NCBI RefSeq assembly: GCF_037975245.1
Contig: NC_092565.1
Coordinates: 18,889,999 to 18,953,998, forward strand
DNA from: Apostichopus japonicus
Lineage: Eukaryota > Echinodermata > Holothuroidea > Aspidochirotida > Stichopodidae
DNA: 64,000 bases
Reading direction: 5' to 3'
Made by a program: the position numbers and the translations under genes. Below, piece after piece: positions 44,801 to 57,806 of the stretch; within the stretch, counting starts at the first letter, position 1; each line of letters starts with the position of its first letter. The notes under the pieces were generated by a model that did not search any database, was not told the DNA's origin, and was given only the letters and a program-made list of their open reading frames with translations.

Positions 44801-47343
44801 CCTCTTATTTTACTCATGTAACTAAACCATTGATTAATACAGCAACGATGAGTCATTTCTTCTTGCGTGAATGGGTTGCAATTAGCTGCTAATTTAAACC
44901 TGTGATAATGAGTCAATAATTAGAAGCTTTAGAGTCTTATGAGTCTTATGTGTAGATCATTCAAATTATGTTAGGCTTTGGTACTGTCTGTTATGAGAGT
45001 AGCACAGGCCTAGTGTTAACATATTTACATAAAGAAACATTGTTCAATTCAAAATACAGTAGACTGACCTCTAGAGGGGAACCATAGGTCATTACACTCC
45101 ATAGAAACAAACAAAATAACAATATGTCTGTGCTGGAATCAATTTTGTACTGGAAAACTTCAAGAAGTGCTTTCAAAATTTTCAAGAATTCTGTCTGTTA
45201 AGCTAAAAACTTATGCATTAAGGTACCCTAACCTTGTTTTTGACCTACATTTCCAAATTATATTGGACTGACGTTTTGTTTTATCTTCAATGATCAGCAA
45301 ATGCCAAGACCTTCGCTTTGTTGATTTTGCAAGAATTCGTCTATAAACTGTAATAACATATCTCCAATAATGACATTTTTTGTTCTCATAATTTCATCAG
45401 GAAAACCAGTTTTAATAATGACATGAAGCGCCCGAACATTCAAGTACGGAACCGTGACCTAGGTGACGACTACGAACCATCTCCTTTGCGTGAGATTGGC
45501 AACGAAGCTAGGATGGAGGGTACCCTTGAGGTTGATGTTCCTTGGCCATCTAGTCCCCCTCCCACTGATTCATTCAGAGTAGACCTTTATAAAATTAACC
45601 CTTCATTGGGTGAGTGTTACTGATAACAGCTGTTACAGAAATTGTCGATCAACCAATCTTTTCTTTAGTGTATGACATGGTGTTATGATATTCATCGCTT
45701 ATCATTTGTTAAAACAATCATCCGAGTGGTCTGCATGGCAAATTTTTAAGGATTCTTCCTGACATTGTCTCTTGGACAACCAGGTCTTATATTTTTTGCT
45801 TGTCTGAACCGCAAACTTGGTTGTCTGTAAAAAAAATATTGTAACTAAATAACAAAAAAGGTACAATATATAAACAGAAGGAGAATAGTGTAGGTTTGGT
45901 GAATAGGACACATAGGTTCCGATCGGTAAAACAACCCTTCAAGGTGCATCTTGGGCTTAATACTATTATTGTTTTAAAGTGATGGAGAGGTGACACCAAT
46001 TTATCATTTAACATATTGGAGTGTATTCAGTAACAAAACAGTCTGAATTTTTGTTAACAACTGTGTCTGAATAGAAATTTGGTTGTCTCGGACAATTGGT
46101 CAACTGTGAAATGTTAACCCTGGTTTGAATGGTCAGAAATATGAGATTGTTTTTTTTTTTTTTAATTTTTGTGTGTTTTCTTCTAGGTTTAAGTGTATCT
46201 GGAGGCTCTGATTGCAAGCACCAACCTAGCGTGAAGATTGACCAGATCATACCAGGTGGTGCAGCAGCTGAAGATGGTACCTTGCAGGTAAAACATCATC
46301 TCTTCCTCTCCACCCACCCCCCCCCCCCCTCCTCCCAAAACCATCCTCACTGCTGCCTCCTTGACTTTCAGCATTACCAAAGTTTACTAATTAATTAACC
46401 AATATTAGTGAACCATCAATTCTTTTTTGCCAAACCTAAGAATTACTTTCTTTTGATTTGCCATTGATTTTATCGGTACAATGGTTTAGTTGTGACATTC
46501 AAATCATGAGAGATACTAAGTTGGAGAGAAGGAAAGCCAAAGTTCGAACAAGTGAAAACAGAATTCCAAGCAGTGAGAACTGGTCTACAAGTCCTCTGCT
46601 CTATCAACCAGCCTCTCCTAGGTGGCATCGTTCACTCTGTTACAATTTCTGTTGAAGCAAACAGTTTCTTTTTGTCGTTCAAATCGACAGTTTTGAATAT
46701 TGGTACGTGGAAAGCCAGAAGGCTCGGCAAATATGATGATATTTAAGAATATTTCTTCATAATAAACATGTCATTTTACATCATGTGTACATGCATCACA
46801 TACTGGTTTGCACCGTGGATATTTATGTTGTCATGAATTTGTCACTTTATATCGCATTGTATTTGCTCCAAAAATTACCCACAGGGGGTAAAAGAAAGCC
46901 AGGTTTTTTTGTTAGAAACAGGTTGTGCAATGATTGGTGCATATTTAGTTAATGAGAAAGCAAGGATCATTTTCAATTCTGTAGATGTTAGAGAGGGAGG
47001 GAATTATGATGGACAAACTTTTCTTATTGAATCCAGGAAAGATAAGTAAAATTTGAGAAATGAAATTCAAAACTCACTGTCCCTTTCTAAATATGGGACC
47101 TGTACAAAGATGCTGGGTTTTCTGGGTAAAAAATTGTATTTATCAACTTGTGATATGTTCATTGCCAATAAGGAGAATATATTTCATATATTCCATGTTG
47201 ACTAGGTATCCTACACCCTGGTGGGAATCGATGGCACGTCTTTACGTTACGTGACACACGATGAGGCGGTGGACATTATCCGTCACTCGTACGCCGACAA
47301 GAGCACCCAATTCATGAGCGTGGAGTTTCTGCCAACTACGTGA
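32845..47343 (+). CDS. PDZD7: PDZD7-like multi-PDZ scaffold with two harmonin-homology domains
   Basis: Sixteen exons, GT-AG and phase-consistent: 32845-33217, 35290-35436, 36164-36335, 36802-36939, 37332-37537, 38530-38741, 39524-39704, 40202-40420, 40882-41070, 41755-41924, 42449-42540, 43208-43305, 43744-44722, 45401-45609, 46187-46287, 47206-47343. Product 1207 aa. Domains: HHD1 about 8-85; PDZ1 about 137-215; PDZ2 about 246-327 (FNIRGGSEYGLGVFVS); basic linker with KGKTLREMFFG and HGLLNSFRKTRED; HHD2 about 643-724 (VPLLAILDQPEKVLLLRDIR); Pro-rich tract about 955-983; PDZ3 about 1119-1203 (VSGGSD, IIPGGAAAEDG). PDZ2, HHD2 and PDZ3 match human PDZD7 better than whirlin as I recall them. 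In vertebrates PDZD7 joins whirlin and harmonin in the USH2 ankle-link scaffold of hair-cell stereocilia. Human PDZD7 (1033 aa) lacks HHD1. A splice acceptor at 32697 implies an upstream 5' UTR exon. Confidence 0.93.
33378..34906. mobile_element. Non-autonomous hAT element, 1529 bp, with 8-bp target duplication
   Basis: The ends are CAGTGTTCGA and TCGAACACTG, fitting the hAT CAGNG terminus. The flanks are perfect 8-bp direct repeats, GTTGTATT at 33370-33377 and 34907-34914. Just inside both ends lie TTGCATAGCA or TTGCGATGCGA sequences. A second hAT-like terminus (TAGTGTTGCTACGATAATCG, 33561) followed by a CGGTATCGGCCGATA palindrome is nested inside. There is no transposase ORF. It lies in PDZD7 intron 1. 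Confidence 0.85.
33561..33680 (+). mobile_element. Nested hAT-like left terminus (other family)
   Basis: TAGTGTTGCTACGATAATCG followed by ATCGGTATCGGCCGATA is the style of subterminal sequence found in many hAT families. I find no matching right end, so it is either truncated or an internal part of the host element. Confidence 0.4.
35027..35102 (+). repeat. tRNA-Ala-like pseudogene or SINE head
   Basis: ATAGCTCAGTTGGTATCTGA is a good D-arm/A box. The anticodon arm CAGGA-CTTGCAT-TCCTG pairs fully, with TGC (Ala) in the loop. The T-arm does not pair and the B box reads GGTGCAAATCC rather than GGTTCGANTCC. The acceptor stem pairs only at GGAC/GTCC. It is not a functional tRNA. It lies in PDZD7 intron 1, before the PDZ1 exon. 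Confidence 0.45.
37896..38066. repeat. Self-complementary minisatellite (TGCATGTACA-type units)
   Basis: Alternating units of CATGCACTATATATGCATTG, TGCATGAACTGTACATGCAT and similar fill 170 bp. Each unit contains one or more perfect palindromes (TGCATGCA, TGTACA, ATGCAT), so the whole tract can form hairpins on either strand. It lies in the PDZD7 intron between the PDZ2 exon and the next exon. Confidence 0.85.
41165..41197. repeat. AT dinucleotide microsatellite
   Basis: A nearly uninterrupted run of TA repeats lies in a PDZD7 intron. A shorter one is at about 40600-40613. Confidence 0.9.
45735..46112. mobile_element. MITE-like family, copy B
   Basis: It aligns with copy A at 31048-31490: GTCTCTTGGACAACCAGGTC at the left, GTGTAGGTTTGGTGAATAGG and TACTATTATTGTTTTAAAG in the middle, AGAAATTTGGTTGTCTCGGA at the right. 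Overall identity looks well below 80%, so copies A and B are old. It lies in the PDZD7 intron before the first PDZ3 exon. Confidence 0.65.
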
Positions 47344-50300
47344 TGTTGTAACGAACTAGTAATTCTACCCTGTTCGCAAGTGTTTAAGTGGTGATAAATC
47401 CAATTTATGTGTGCTTTAATGTTCAACATTTACCTCTAAGAAAATCTGGTCTGAATGGCATGGAAGGCTATAACTTAAGAGAAAGGGATCTTCTTGCAAG
47501 GCTTGATCATCTTCTCTTCAAATTGCAAATAATGAGCAACTAAACCCAGTTGTTGTCATTGACACACAGACAAATATCGAGGGAATGGTGCGAATGATGA
47601 ACTTAGATGTAGGCATCTCCTTTGGTACAAGTAACAGGAGTTTAATGTTACTGTATATGCAACCAAGAGGACTTGAGTAAGTCAAACAGCTGACATTACA
47701 GAGCCAGTTGAGTTTTAAATTTTGATGTCTTTTTCTTGATGATTTTCTTGGGTTTCTTTAATTGAAGTGTGTGTAATAATTTGCTAAAATGTCAATGATT
47801 TTTGGCATCGGTGATTATTGACGTTTAATTTCTTTAATCAATTTCCCTAATTTCATGATGAAAATGCAAACATAGCTATAGAGTAAAACAATTTTGTTTT
47901 AGCAAACATGGCGTAAATTATCGTAATTGATATTAGTTTGAACTTATACTAAAGGACACCCCTGTCAGAAAGTGCTCTAATATTTTTGTGTGATTGTGGA
48001 AGGAAAGAATACCTTTTGTATCAGTTTTTTTTAAAGAATCCTCAACAGTATATGAAAATGATCACTCTTCATGTCAAAGGGATTGTCTTAACAGAGGAAT
48101 TTCTCTTAAGTTTCTGTGTTCTTGCCTGAGATTAAACCACATGTTTCTTCTTAAAATATATGTGGCAATTGATTGTCGTTGCCGTTATTTCTTATTCTGG
48201 TGTTTATCAGCAAACGTATATCATTCATCCAAATAATTAAATTGGTCACCAAATTTAGAGTTTTTTCATTAACTTATGTCTTTTGGTAGAAACAGAGGCT
48301 TTGCTTTTCTACGATAGACATATTTTACGATTTAAGATTTTGTTAAAGATTATTCTCAATATTTTTTTTTTAATGTATCCATATTCCAAGAGCCTGACTT
48401 TTGAATACTTTCTACCGTGCCTCGTCATTCTTTCATATATGTTGTTAACTTTTAGTATGAAATTTTATAGAAAAAATATATTTCTATGTTCTAAATATTT
48501 CAACCTTTACTTCTCAACATCCATGGCGAATTTATATAAATACTAAAAAAAAACATATTTTATGGTTCATGAGGCTGATATCAAGAAAAGTTAAATCCTT
48601 TTTTGAGAAAGAATTAGTATATATTTGTTTCTTCATTCATGGGATATTTCATTAAAAATTAAACAATCTAAACATAAATCAATTCAAAGAGCAAATTTTG
48701 GCTTGAAATGATATAGCTGAGATGATAGTTGGCCCAAATGATAAATCATGATGGTTGGTCAAAATGTTTAAAAAAATTCTAAGTTTTTACATATTTACAG
48801 AGCAAATTTGAATCAGCTGGTGAGGGAGATGTCTATACTTCATTCCATTTGTGTTCCTTCCAGATTTCTATCAAAAGGTAGCGGTATAAAATTAGAAAAG
48901 ATATCTCTAAATATTACTAAATATTAACTTACATCTTTGGTATTGAAAAAAGCAGATCTTTTTATCCAACACACCTTGATACTTTGATACCTTGAAATAG
49001 TTTTCATCTTTTTTTTTAACCTTTTTTAAAATCTTTCTTTTACATATTTTTTAAAGACGATTATTCAACAATAGAAATCATGATGTGAATTTTATGTTAA
49101 ACTGCTTTAATTACAGATAACCTAATAAACATTCTTTATAAAAATGATAAAGTATATAATTTTCAAGTAACCAAATATGTCTGAAATTATTTTTCACACT
49201 TTTTTGTAGTGAAAGTACCATGATATCCTTATAAAATTTTGCTTTATAGAGAGTACCTACAAACATTAGTTTTCTGTTCAGTTTCATTCCTTTGTGAAAC
49301 ATAATTTGGTGAAACCTTTTTTGCTGAAAGGTATGCCTCTGCTGCAAAGCTTATACAAAGTGCATCATGTTTTCATTACATTTAATTTGGAATATTAAAA
49401 GGAGGGTTATGCCCTGCTCTTTTCACACCCCTTCCCCTCCCTCCCCCTCCTAGAAAATAGATTTTGCCTGCCCCCCTGAAAAAGCTTTGGGCCATCTAAC
49501 AAAGAGAAGTCTAGCTATTACCCTGCTGCTTAGTGTCCTTAAATGGACTTGCAGGCCAGTTATATAAAAAACATATAAAACATTTATATATGCAATAGTT
49601 GAAAATGCAGTTTTGACAAACTAATTGATTTTGTGGAGAGAAAGCATGGCAGGTTTCACTAAGACACTGACCAAAGACAATAAAGGCTGATTTAATTAAG
49701 GAGGCAATACAAAATTGTGTATTTGCAAGATATTTTAGGATATGAATAATATCTCATTTTATCTATGGATTATTAAACATCCCTTCTTACCAGAGGTTTA
49801 TAGGTTTTTTAAAAGTGATATGTTGTTTTATATTTAAACGTTTGCAATAACATTTTTTTTTTTGTATATTGTTTGGCTGTACTTGTGAAGTTTGATTGCA
49901 GTTTTTGTTATTATATTGATATTATAGGTGATATCATTTTTTTAGCCATTATGTGCCAAATTCTTCAGTGAATGGTTTTAAGTCGAGACCGTTCTGTGTT
50001 AAGTGTATCATTAATGATGGATCATTCCTTTCAGGGTTGGTAAAAGGCGAGATTTGGTCGTGGAGAACAAAACTAAAGTCAAAAGCTGACATTCCATGCT
50101 GTAGTGTGCTATAAGACATTCACAAAATTTGTGATATTCATATAGAATTCCCCTGTGCTACCTTAAATCACATTAACTTACTTAATATACAGTGAAGTCA
50201 AATTACCATTGAAGGGAAGGTGTCTTAAAATAAAATTATACCTGATTCCATTTGGTCTCAAATGTCAGAGAATGCGAAATCCACAGAATATAATGCTGTT

Positions 50301-53300
50301 TTTCTTCCGTTTTTATTATTATTATTCATTTATTTATGTTTTTTATATATTTTTTTTAGTATAATAAATGTTTAGCTTCATATCTGGACTTAACATTCAT
50401 AGCAATATACTCCTTTAATTAAACACAAAGGGTCTTTAACTCTCATAGCATTGAAGGAACAAGCATACACATGGTCTAAAAATTAATAGGTATTTGTAAC
50501 ACATACTTTTTGAGTACTTTTTGACAAGTTTATTGTATATTTACATGGTTTCAATATCCCATTTGAGAATCTTTTATCTTTTTGCCAATAACCTTCTTTT
50601 TCCTATTCAGTCCCTTACCTCTCTTTTGATGTCCCTTACCTGTCTTTTTACTATCCTATCCGGCTTCCCCCCCCCTCCCCCACCCCATATTCTTCTTCCT
50701 TTAATAACACCGACAGTAGTTATGAGCTCAATTGTTGCATAGCACTACCTTAGCAGGTTTTAATATTTTTTTTTAAATTTTAATATTTATACCTTGTGTT
50801 AAGATCATCTTGCATCTGAACCTAGAGAGCCAAGGCCTTCTCGACAGTATTTGTCCCAAATTTATGCATTTGTGGAAAGTTTTGAAAAGTACTTTACTTT
50901 ACCTGTGGTTGTGAATCTCCAAAGTTATTTCCAGACAACAAGAGGTGTTTAATTAGATTTAATCTTTGATTCATTGTCTCAACGAGGCAAAATACTTTCC
51001 TCATTGAAGTATGAGTGACCATTTTGTGACTTTTCTAGCATATTTTGGGTCAATTCTGATGACCTGTGTATCTCAACTTTGAGTTTGTTTTTAAATAGAA
51101 ATTTTTTTTTTTTTCACTGTGACATTCTTGTTTTAAGTCCAATTTCTTATTAACAGAATAGTCAGATGTTTGCTACAATGAAAAGGTAAATGCAGAAGGC
51201 CAGTCGCAAAGAGATACTTCCATTTTTGTAGATTGCTGTTTTCAGCAGTAGTTTTGACTTTGGTTCTAACCCATATGCCTTTACCATTGTCTTTCAGTTC
51301 ATGGTATGTATTTTATGCCTTGTATCTCAAAACAAGTGAATAAGGCAAATACCAGCATGCTTTGTCAAAACAACAAAAAAAACAAATTGTCTTCTGTATT
51401 TGCTCGAAGTTTGTTATACGGACCAAAAGTGGTCATTTAGTATAAACATTTGCTTTTATGGCCTGGAAGACTTGGTCCATGAGGGTAATTACACTGTAGG
51501 CCTCCTTGCAGAGGGATAAATTGTGGGACATAAAATTCAGTCGCCATAAAATTCTTGTGCACAATCACTGGAAAGCATTTTTAGCTAACTTTTGATAAAT
51601 CTTCATATTTCTTCAATTATTATGATCTTTTGGTTTGATAAAATTCTATATATGCATTATTTGATCATCTTGAAGTTTTTGTATTTTAGATACATTTTCT
51701 TTTTTTTACTTCTTTTGTACCTTTTCTTATGACTTCCTGAATCAAGTGTCCTTTCAAACCTTTTTCTTCCTGTTGTAGACTTCTTCAGCTTTTACCTTAT
51801 TGTATACAATGCATAAAATATATTTCAGATTAATATCAGCTTTCATATATGGGAAGAAATATGAAGATTTCACTTAAAACTTAAGAGCAATATTTTTTAT
51901 ATTAGTATGTTTAAATTTAGGAAGCAGTTTGCATAATATCTGGAATCTAAAAGTTGAATGGAAGTCAAGCTAAACTGCCATATTGATTTTAACTTGAAAA
52001 CAGCTGCTGCATGATAAATTTTTTTCATTTAATAGGACTTTGGATTGGATAATAATTTCCATTCCGGTATTCTGTATCTTAAACATTCTTTATAGGGAGT
52101 GGAAATTAATTACCCACTGAAGTAATTCAGAAAGAAAGGAAACTGCCAACTTTTAGGAAATGAGTTTAAATGGGACGGGTGATTTCAGCATGGTATATAT
52201 ACGGTCAGAAGAGAAGTTACATTGGTTCAAAAGTTGCAAACTGTAGGTTTTTATGAAAGTGGATATTTATCTACATATCTCTAGGGTCTATGTTAAACAT
52301 TCCTTAGTTGGCATAGTTTTAGCAAATTAATCCTTTGGGAATAATGCAAGGAATTTTAGGACAACAAATTTGGGGTAATGATGATGATCATTAGTGGGGG
52401 AGGGGGTAGATGGAGGAGCATGGTGATGGGATGGGGGTATCCTGAAGAGAGTGGTAGGGTAACAGGTCACCTGCAGGGGGTAGATGGTGATGGGATGGGG
52501 GTATCCTGAAGAGAGTGGTAGGGTAACAGGTCACCTGCAGGGGGTAGACGGGGGAGCATGGTGATGGGATGGGGTATCCTCAGAGAGTGGTAGGGTCACA
52601 GGTCACCTGCAGGGGGTAGATGGGGGAGCATGGTGATGGGATGGGTATCCTAAAGAGAGTGGTAGGGTCACAGGTCACCTGCAGGGGGTAGATGGGGAGC
52701 ATGGTGATGGGATGGGGGTATCCTGAAGAGAGTGGTAGGGTCACAGGTCACCTGCAGGGGATAGATGGGGAGCATGGTAATGGGATGGGTATCCTGAAGA
52801 GAGTGGTAGGGTCACAGGTCACCTGCAGGGGATAGACGTGGGAGCATGGTGATGGGATGGGGTATCCTGAAGAGAGTGGTAGGGTCACAGGTCACCTGCA
52901 GGGGGTAGATGGGGGAGCATGGTGATGGGATGGGGGTATCCTCAAGAGAGTGGTAGGGTTACAGGTGACCTGCATTATAACTGCCAGTGTGTCTGACAAC
53001 TGATGCAAGGCCTTTACCTTACACCCGTTACATCCCTGTTACTTCTCATGTACTTGATGTACCATGTTGTAATTATGTCATTAATCTTGATCCATTTCAT
53101 CTGCTTATTAAGTATAGAATTTTTCATATTTAAGAATAACTAATAAATAATATGTTTACCTTGTTCTGTGGTAAAGAATTTGTTTTGTTTTACTTCCTTT
53201 GAACAAATGTGATTGATGTTGGCCATAGGTAGTTTTTTACTTTTTAAATTGACTTTCTTTGAATGCAAAAAAAAAAAAAACTGTTTTTTTCAAGATTGTT

Positions 53301-53480
53301 TTTTGAGTTACTTTGAATAATGGGCAATGCTTTTTATGATCTATCAAACAATGATATTAGTTCATTTAGTGCCAGTTCTGTCTTATAGCCTATCATGCTT
53401 GTCATTGTCATGAATATTTGTAAATTTTGTGCTGAACCTTCTTGAATGATCTCTCCCACAGTGCAGTGTGAATAAAGCAT
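47344..53480 (+). other. Probable very long PDZD7 3' UTR / downstream region
   Basis: There is no coding sequence on either strand between the PDZD7 stop and 53480. The sequence is T-rich on the plus strand. AATAAA at 53471, followed by a GT-rich stretch, is a good candidate poly(A) signal, which would give a 3' UTR of about 6.1 kb. Earlier signals (for example AATAAA in 50360-50370) are also possible. The region holds a minisatellite at 52393-52974. Transcription of the whole interval is an inference. Confidence 0.4.
52393..52974 (+). repeat. Minisatellite, about 8 units of 62-80 bp
   Basis: Units carry GGGGGTAGATGGGGGAGCAT, GGTGATGGGATGGGGGTATC, AGAGAGTGGTAGGGT and CACAGGTCACCTGCA. Unit ends (GGTCACCTGCAG) recur at about 52476, 52540, 52607, 52681, 52755, 52825 and 52899, then a final variant GGTGACCTGCATT at 52974. 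Units vary by small deletions in the GAT/GGGGGAGCATG part. The plus strand is strongly G-rich, so G-quadruplexes are possible. Confidence 0.9.
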
Positions 53481-56400
53481 ATTTGTATTACGTCATTTCG
53501 TACTTGTGCTAACTTTTCTTTCTTTCTTTTCTGTCACCTCCACCACCCTTCGCATAAACCTGGCAAATTTGATTTGTCTATTGGTTACATTCAGGATGTG
53601 AATGATTGCATTAACGACACATTCATCTGCCTGTTCCTCCATTAACAAGGCATCTTCATGCATTTTGAGTCATACTTTTAAAATGACCTATTATTAAAGT
53701 TAAAAGAGGCATGACATGCAGAACACATGGTCTTTAACCTTCGCTCTGAACTGGACTTCAGCTTACTGATTGTGATAGGGTCAAAATAAGGGAATAGTTC
53801 CTAGTAATGATTTTGTGATTATTTACCACAAGTCAAATGCCAAGAAAAGAAAGTTGATTTAGAACATAAAGATTGGTATTTAGGCTTTGGTCTTGTTTGC
53901 TGTGGAACGCATACTGTGGTCATAAGATCGTACCTGACTTTAACCACATCCCCGAAACCGCTAAGACAAATGGCTTGTTTTCTCTTAAATAGTTTACAAT
54001 ATCTTTAATTTTAATGACACAACATTTTCAATAAATTTAAGCAGACATGGAGTTATTTACAACTTCTAAGCTCAGTTTTTTATTTAAACCCAACTTTTTC
54101 ATATAAGAAGCAAATTTAATTACAGCAAAAGTGGTTATGTTCAATTCCATAAAAAATGCAAACCTTTGTAGAAACCTAAATGGCTTTGCAATACTACAGT
54201 ATTAAGTGTATAGCATCCTGAAGTAAACTTGACAGACCAATGAAAGAAGTCCAATGGATTCAACTATTTTAAACCATTGATGCCTTGTTCGTTCAAATGA
54301 ATTAAAATTGTTTCATCTTTTTATAATGGCTTGCATGTCTTAAAATGACATCTCTCTTTTAAAACAATTGTAGTATCTTGCAGGCATGAAGACTGAACGT
54401 TTTAAACTTTATCCAATTTGATATGATATATACAGATCATGACATAACAAAATTTGTAGCATTAATGTACAACTTGAACGTCTTTGATAACGTTTCAAAA
54501 AAGAACGCTTTATTATTGTCAAGAAACCAACATTAAGTGGGCAAAAATGAGCAGTTTTTCAACTGTAATGTACTACTGAAGAATTATGTGCATTAATATT
54601 TTAACTGCGATCTCTTCTGAACTGTCAACACTTTTATCTGTAAAAATACCTTCCAAATAATTTCAAAACTTCATCCCGGAGGTAGAGGTTGACAAAGTTT
54701 AAGTATTGGACAACTTTCTCCTTGACAAAAAAATTCTTTGAAATTGAAAATAAATAAAGTTGGCCATATTTTTGATCTTCAATTATATCCAGATTGATAA
54801 CCCAGATGGCTTGGAATACAGTATTTATCCTTTTTTTTATCCCATCCTTACCTGTGAAGTACTGGGAATGAGATATTGTACAATTTTAACAGTTTGTGCA
54901 AAAATTGGTATTGAAATTGTTACCCACCTCAAAACACCCATAAGACACTGAAGGCATGGGTTGTAGTGCCTGCATGACTTATGAAATCATAGGGTCAGAG
55001 GTTACATACCCCCCCCCAAAAAAAAAAAAATTTATATAACATGCATACCAAAATGGCCAAAACCCACAAAAGTATGTAGCATAGCAGAGTCTATGAGTTT
55101 AGACTGCATTTATTAATGCCAAAGGTCACACAGTTAATGGAGTTCAACTTGGTCAAACTTGGCTAAATTTGTCATGTAACAAAATGGCATACAATGTATG
55201 GTAAATTCCTTTTAATTTAAAAGGATACTTTGATTGCTGCAAATTTAAATTAATTTTTTTTTTTTTTTTTGCTATTGTGCACATACCATACCCATGGAAG
55301 AAGTAATGACTGTTTGAATGAATTGTTTGAATTACTGTTTAGAGAGTATTTACATAAAATGTCAAAGGTTATAAGGTCAGTATAATTATAAATGAAACAG
55401 AGTGATGATATCATGGCTGGTGTCATATACCCAAATTCTGGGATGAGAGCAAAAATAGTTCTTTAATACATTTATTTTCTTCTTTTATGACTCCACCATT
55501 TACCCTGAAAGTCCCTGAAAATACAAACTACACAATCTGTCGCTTTCATTTCGACAACAAGAATGACCAAATTAAGGCATAGAATTACAAGACTTGCCAA
55601 TTTAGCAAAATAAATTCTTGTTATGAACTTGTGTGTCTTGTTATGAACTTTGTGGGACACAAAATCTTCCGCATTGGATTAAACCATTGATAACTCAAAG
55701 AAGAGTTAACAGTGAAGCCACTAGATATAGGTTTAACTCTAATGTGTTGGATATTGTTTGACACATAACAGGGGTTCTCAAAGGGCGGCCCCCTGGTCAA
55801 ATTCAAACGCTTGGACACCGTAGCTACCCTACCATGCTCATTACTCAGTCTAGGTCTATGGAGAGATGTTGGCTTCCTCCGAACCTCTTTGCTCTAACCT
55901 AGTAAAAACTTAATTAATGACCTCTTGGCCTCGAACAACCTCAAGTTTCCACACAATGCAAAAAGGCGGAACAGATCCCAGATCGATTGAAATGAAACAC
56001 TTGGCAGGCGTACGGAACCTCTCCCATACCAGTGCATAAACCCACTCGATATTCCTTCTTCTCAGTGCATACTGTACAACGACTAAACTTTATGCAGAGA
56101 GAGGTAGCAGCTTTCAATAACTGTTAACTTAAGTTCAATATTTAAAACGTAAATGCTTGAGCTGATACACAACTACATATACAGTATACAATGATGCTTT
56201 GAGTTTTCATAATACAGCATTCATTTCGATGAAAAAAAAAAAACCCTTTGTTATCTCCTTGGTGAATGATTTAAATGAGGCATTAATTTTACAAACATTT
56301 GATATAAATTGTGGAATAATGACCATCACCCTTATGGCTATAAACCTCAAAATTTATGAATCTTGACCACTCCTCTTTATATCCTCCCAATTACAGTCAA

Positions 56401-57806
56401 AATTAAGGAGAGAGATTACTGTGTCGAGAAAGTAAAAACCTTAAAACTATTAGACAATGGAATGCTTGAATTCAACAATGGAGGCCAAGTAATTACTTAT
56501 TTAAATATTAAGTTTGTGGTCGATAAAACATTCAATGATCTAAGGCTTAGTATCCTGTTAGAAATGTGTACACTACAAACAAGATTTAGCTAACAAAGAT
56601 AACATTGAAATATGCTATGTACAGATATTAGCAATCTTAACAATCTAGCAGTGTAATTCATGCAAGTAAATTCATTAACAGGGAGGTTGTGAACTTGATT
56701 GTGAAAACAAGCTTTGCCTTTATCAGTTTGAATCACAGTAGCCAAGCAAGCAATCATACAAAGATCATTGTCAAGCACTTTCTTACTCCTTGCAAAGAGT
56801 TTGAAATATACAAAGGAGAAAATCTCAAAAAATTCAAATTTCAATTGTCTACTCCTCACTCTACCATGCACCCTCCCATACCAAAACAAATTTCAAGAAG
56901 TGCTTGAGCCTTTTTATAGAGTAATGGTATTTTAGAAGCAAAGTTATCTTTACAATCAGACAGAACTTTCTTTTCATTATAGTGCCCTTCAAAAATCAAA
57001 GGAAACGTATGTGGGCAAAATAACAGTCAAACTTAAGAAAGAAAAAAAAAAATTGATAAAGAAATTAAAAAAGCTCTAAGTCATTGAATGTTAAAATATT
57101 AATGAGAACTATAACATTGGTAATAATAATTCATAGCAGCATATATAATGAAAAGTATACATATTTTATGGTATTTGTTAAAAACCAGGAATCGATTGCT
57201 AACTCAATACTGTTATAAATTGCAAGTTTAGCAGTGTATAAATTGATTTCACCAAATAATTTCCATCCCTGCCCACCTTTATCTATCCTCTGCCATCTCC
57301 TTCTTCCCTCCTCCTCCCCTCCTCTTCCACATTCAAAAGAGAAATTTCTATTCAATCTAGCCTCCAGCGGAAAATTAATTAAACATAGCCAACAAATTGT
57401 TACATAAAACACAATATATCAGGATTTCAAAAGATTTATAAGCAAAATTCACAAGCCACATAACTTTGCGACAAAACCAGGCACTGAATTATTCCTTTTT
57501 AACCAACTGCAAATTCTGCAATCAATCATTAAATATTTCAATTTTATCTATGGTGAGAAAAATTAACAGAGCTATTTGGGGTACCAGTTGTCGGATTTGG
57601 TGACATTGCTGGATGTTGGCAAACGAATGCAAAACACCAGTTGCTTTACCGGAAGAAACATGAATGGAATTATCTTCTTACTAAACTAAATATACAGTAT
57701 TATTCCTTTGGATTCGACCCTCCCCTTCACCCCCTTGCCTATCCACTGGAAATATTTCAGCACTTTAACAGTACAAATAGCGATTGCAATGCACGATGGC
57801 AAAGTT
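53481..57806. other. Gene-free interval
   Basis: I see no protein-coding exon or RNA gene in this interval. It is AT-rich with homopolymer runs (C at 55009, A at 55018, T at 55254). A hAT-like terminus lies at 55768. The 3' UTR of the minus-strand hAT-derived gene should lie at its right-hand end. Confidence 0.5.
55768..55860 (+). mobile_element. Possible hAT terminus (CAGGGGTTCTCAAA)
   Basis: CAGGGGTTCTCAAAGGGCGG resembles the 5' ends of Charlie/Tip100-type hAT elements. No matching inverted end (TTTGAGAACCCCTG) was found within the window, so this is a truncated relic at best. Confidence 0.35.

Noticed and set aside
32845-47343. Naming the gene whirlin (WHRN)
   Set aside because: The domain order fits whirlin, but the sequences of PDZ2, HHD2 and PDZ3 and the KxKTLxxxFF linker fit PDZD7 better. 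The question is kept open in the findings.
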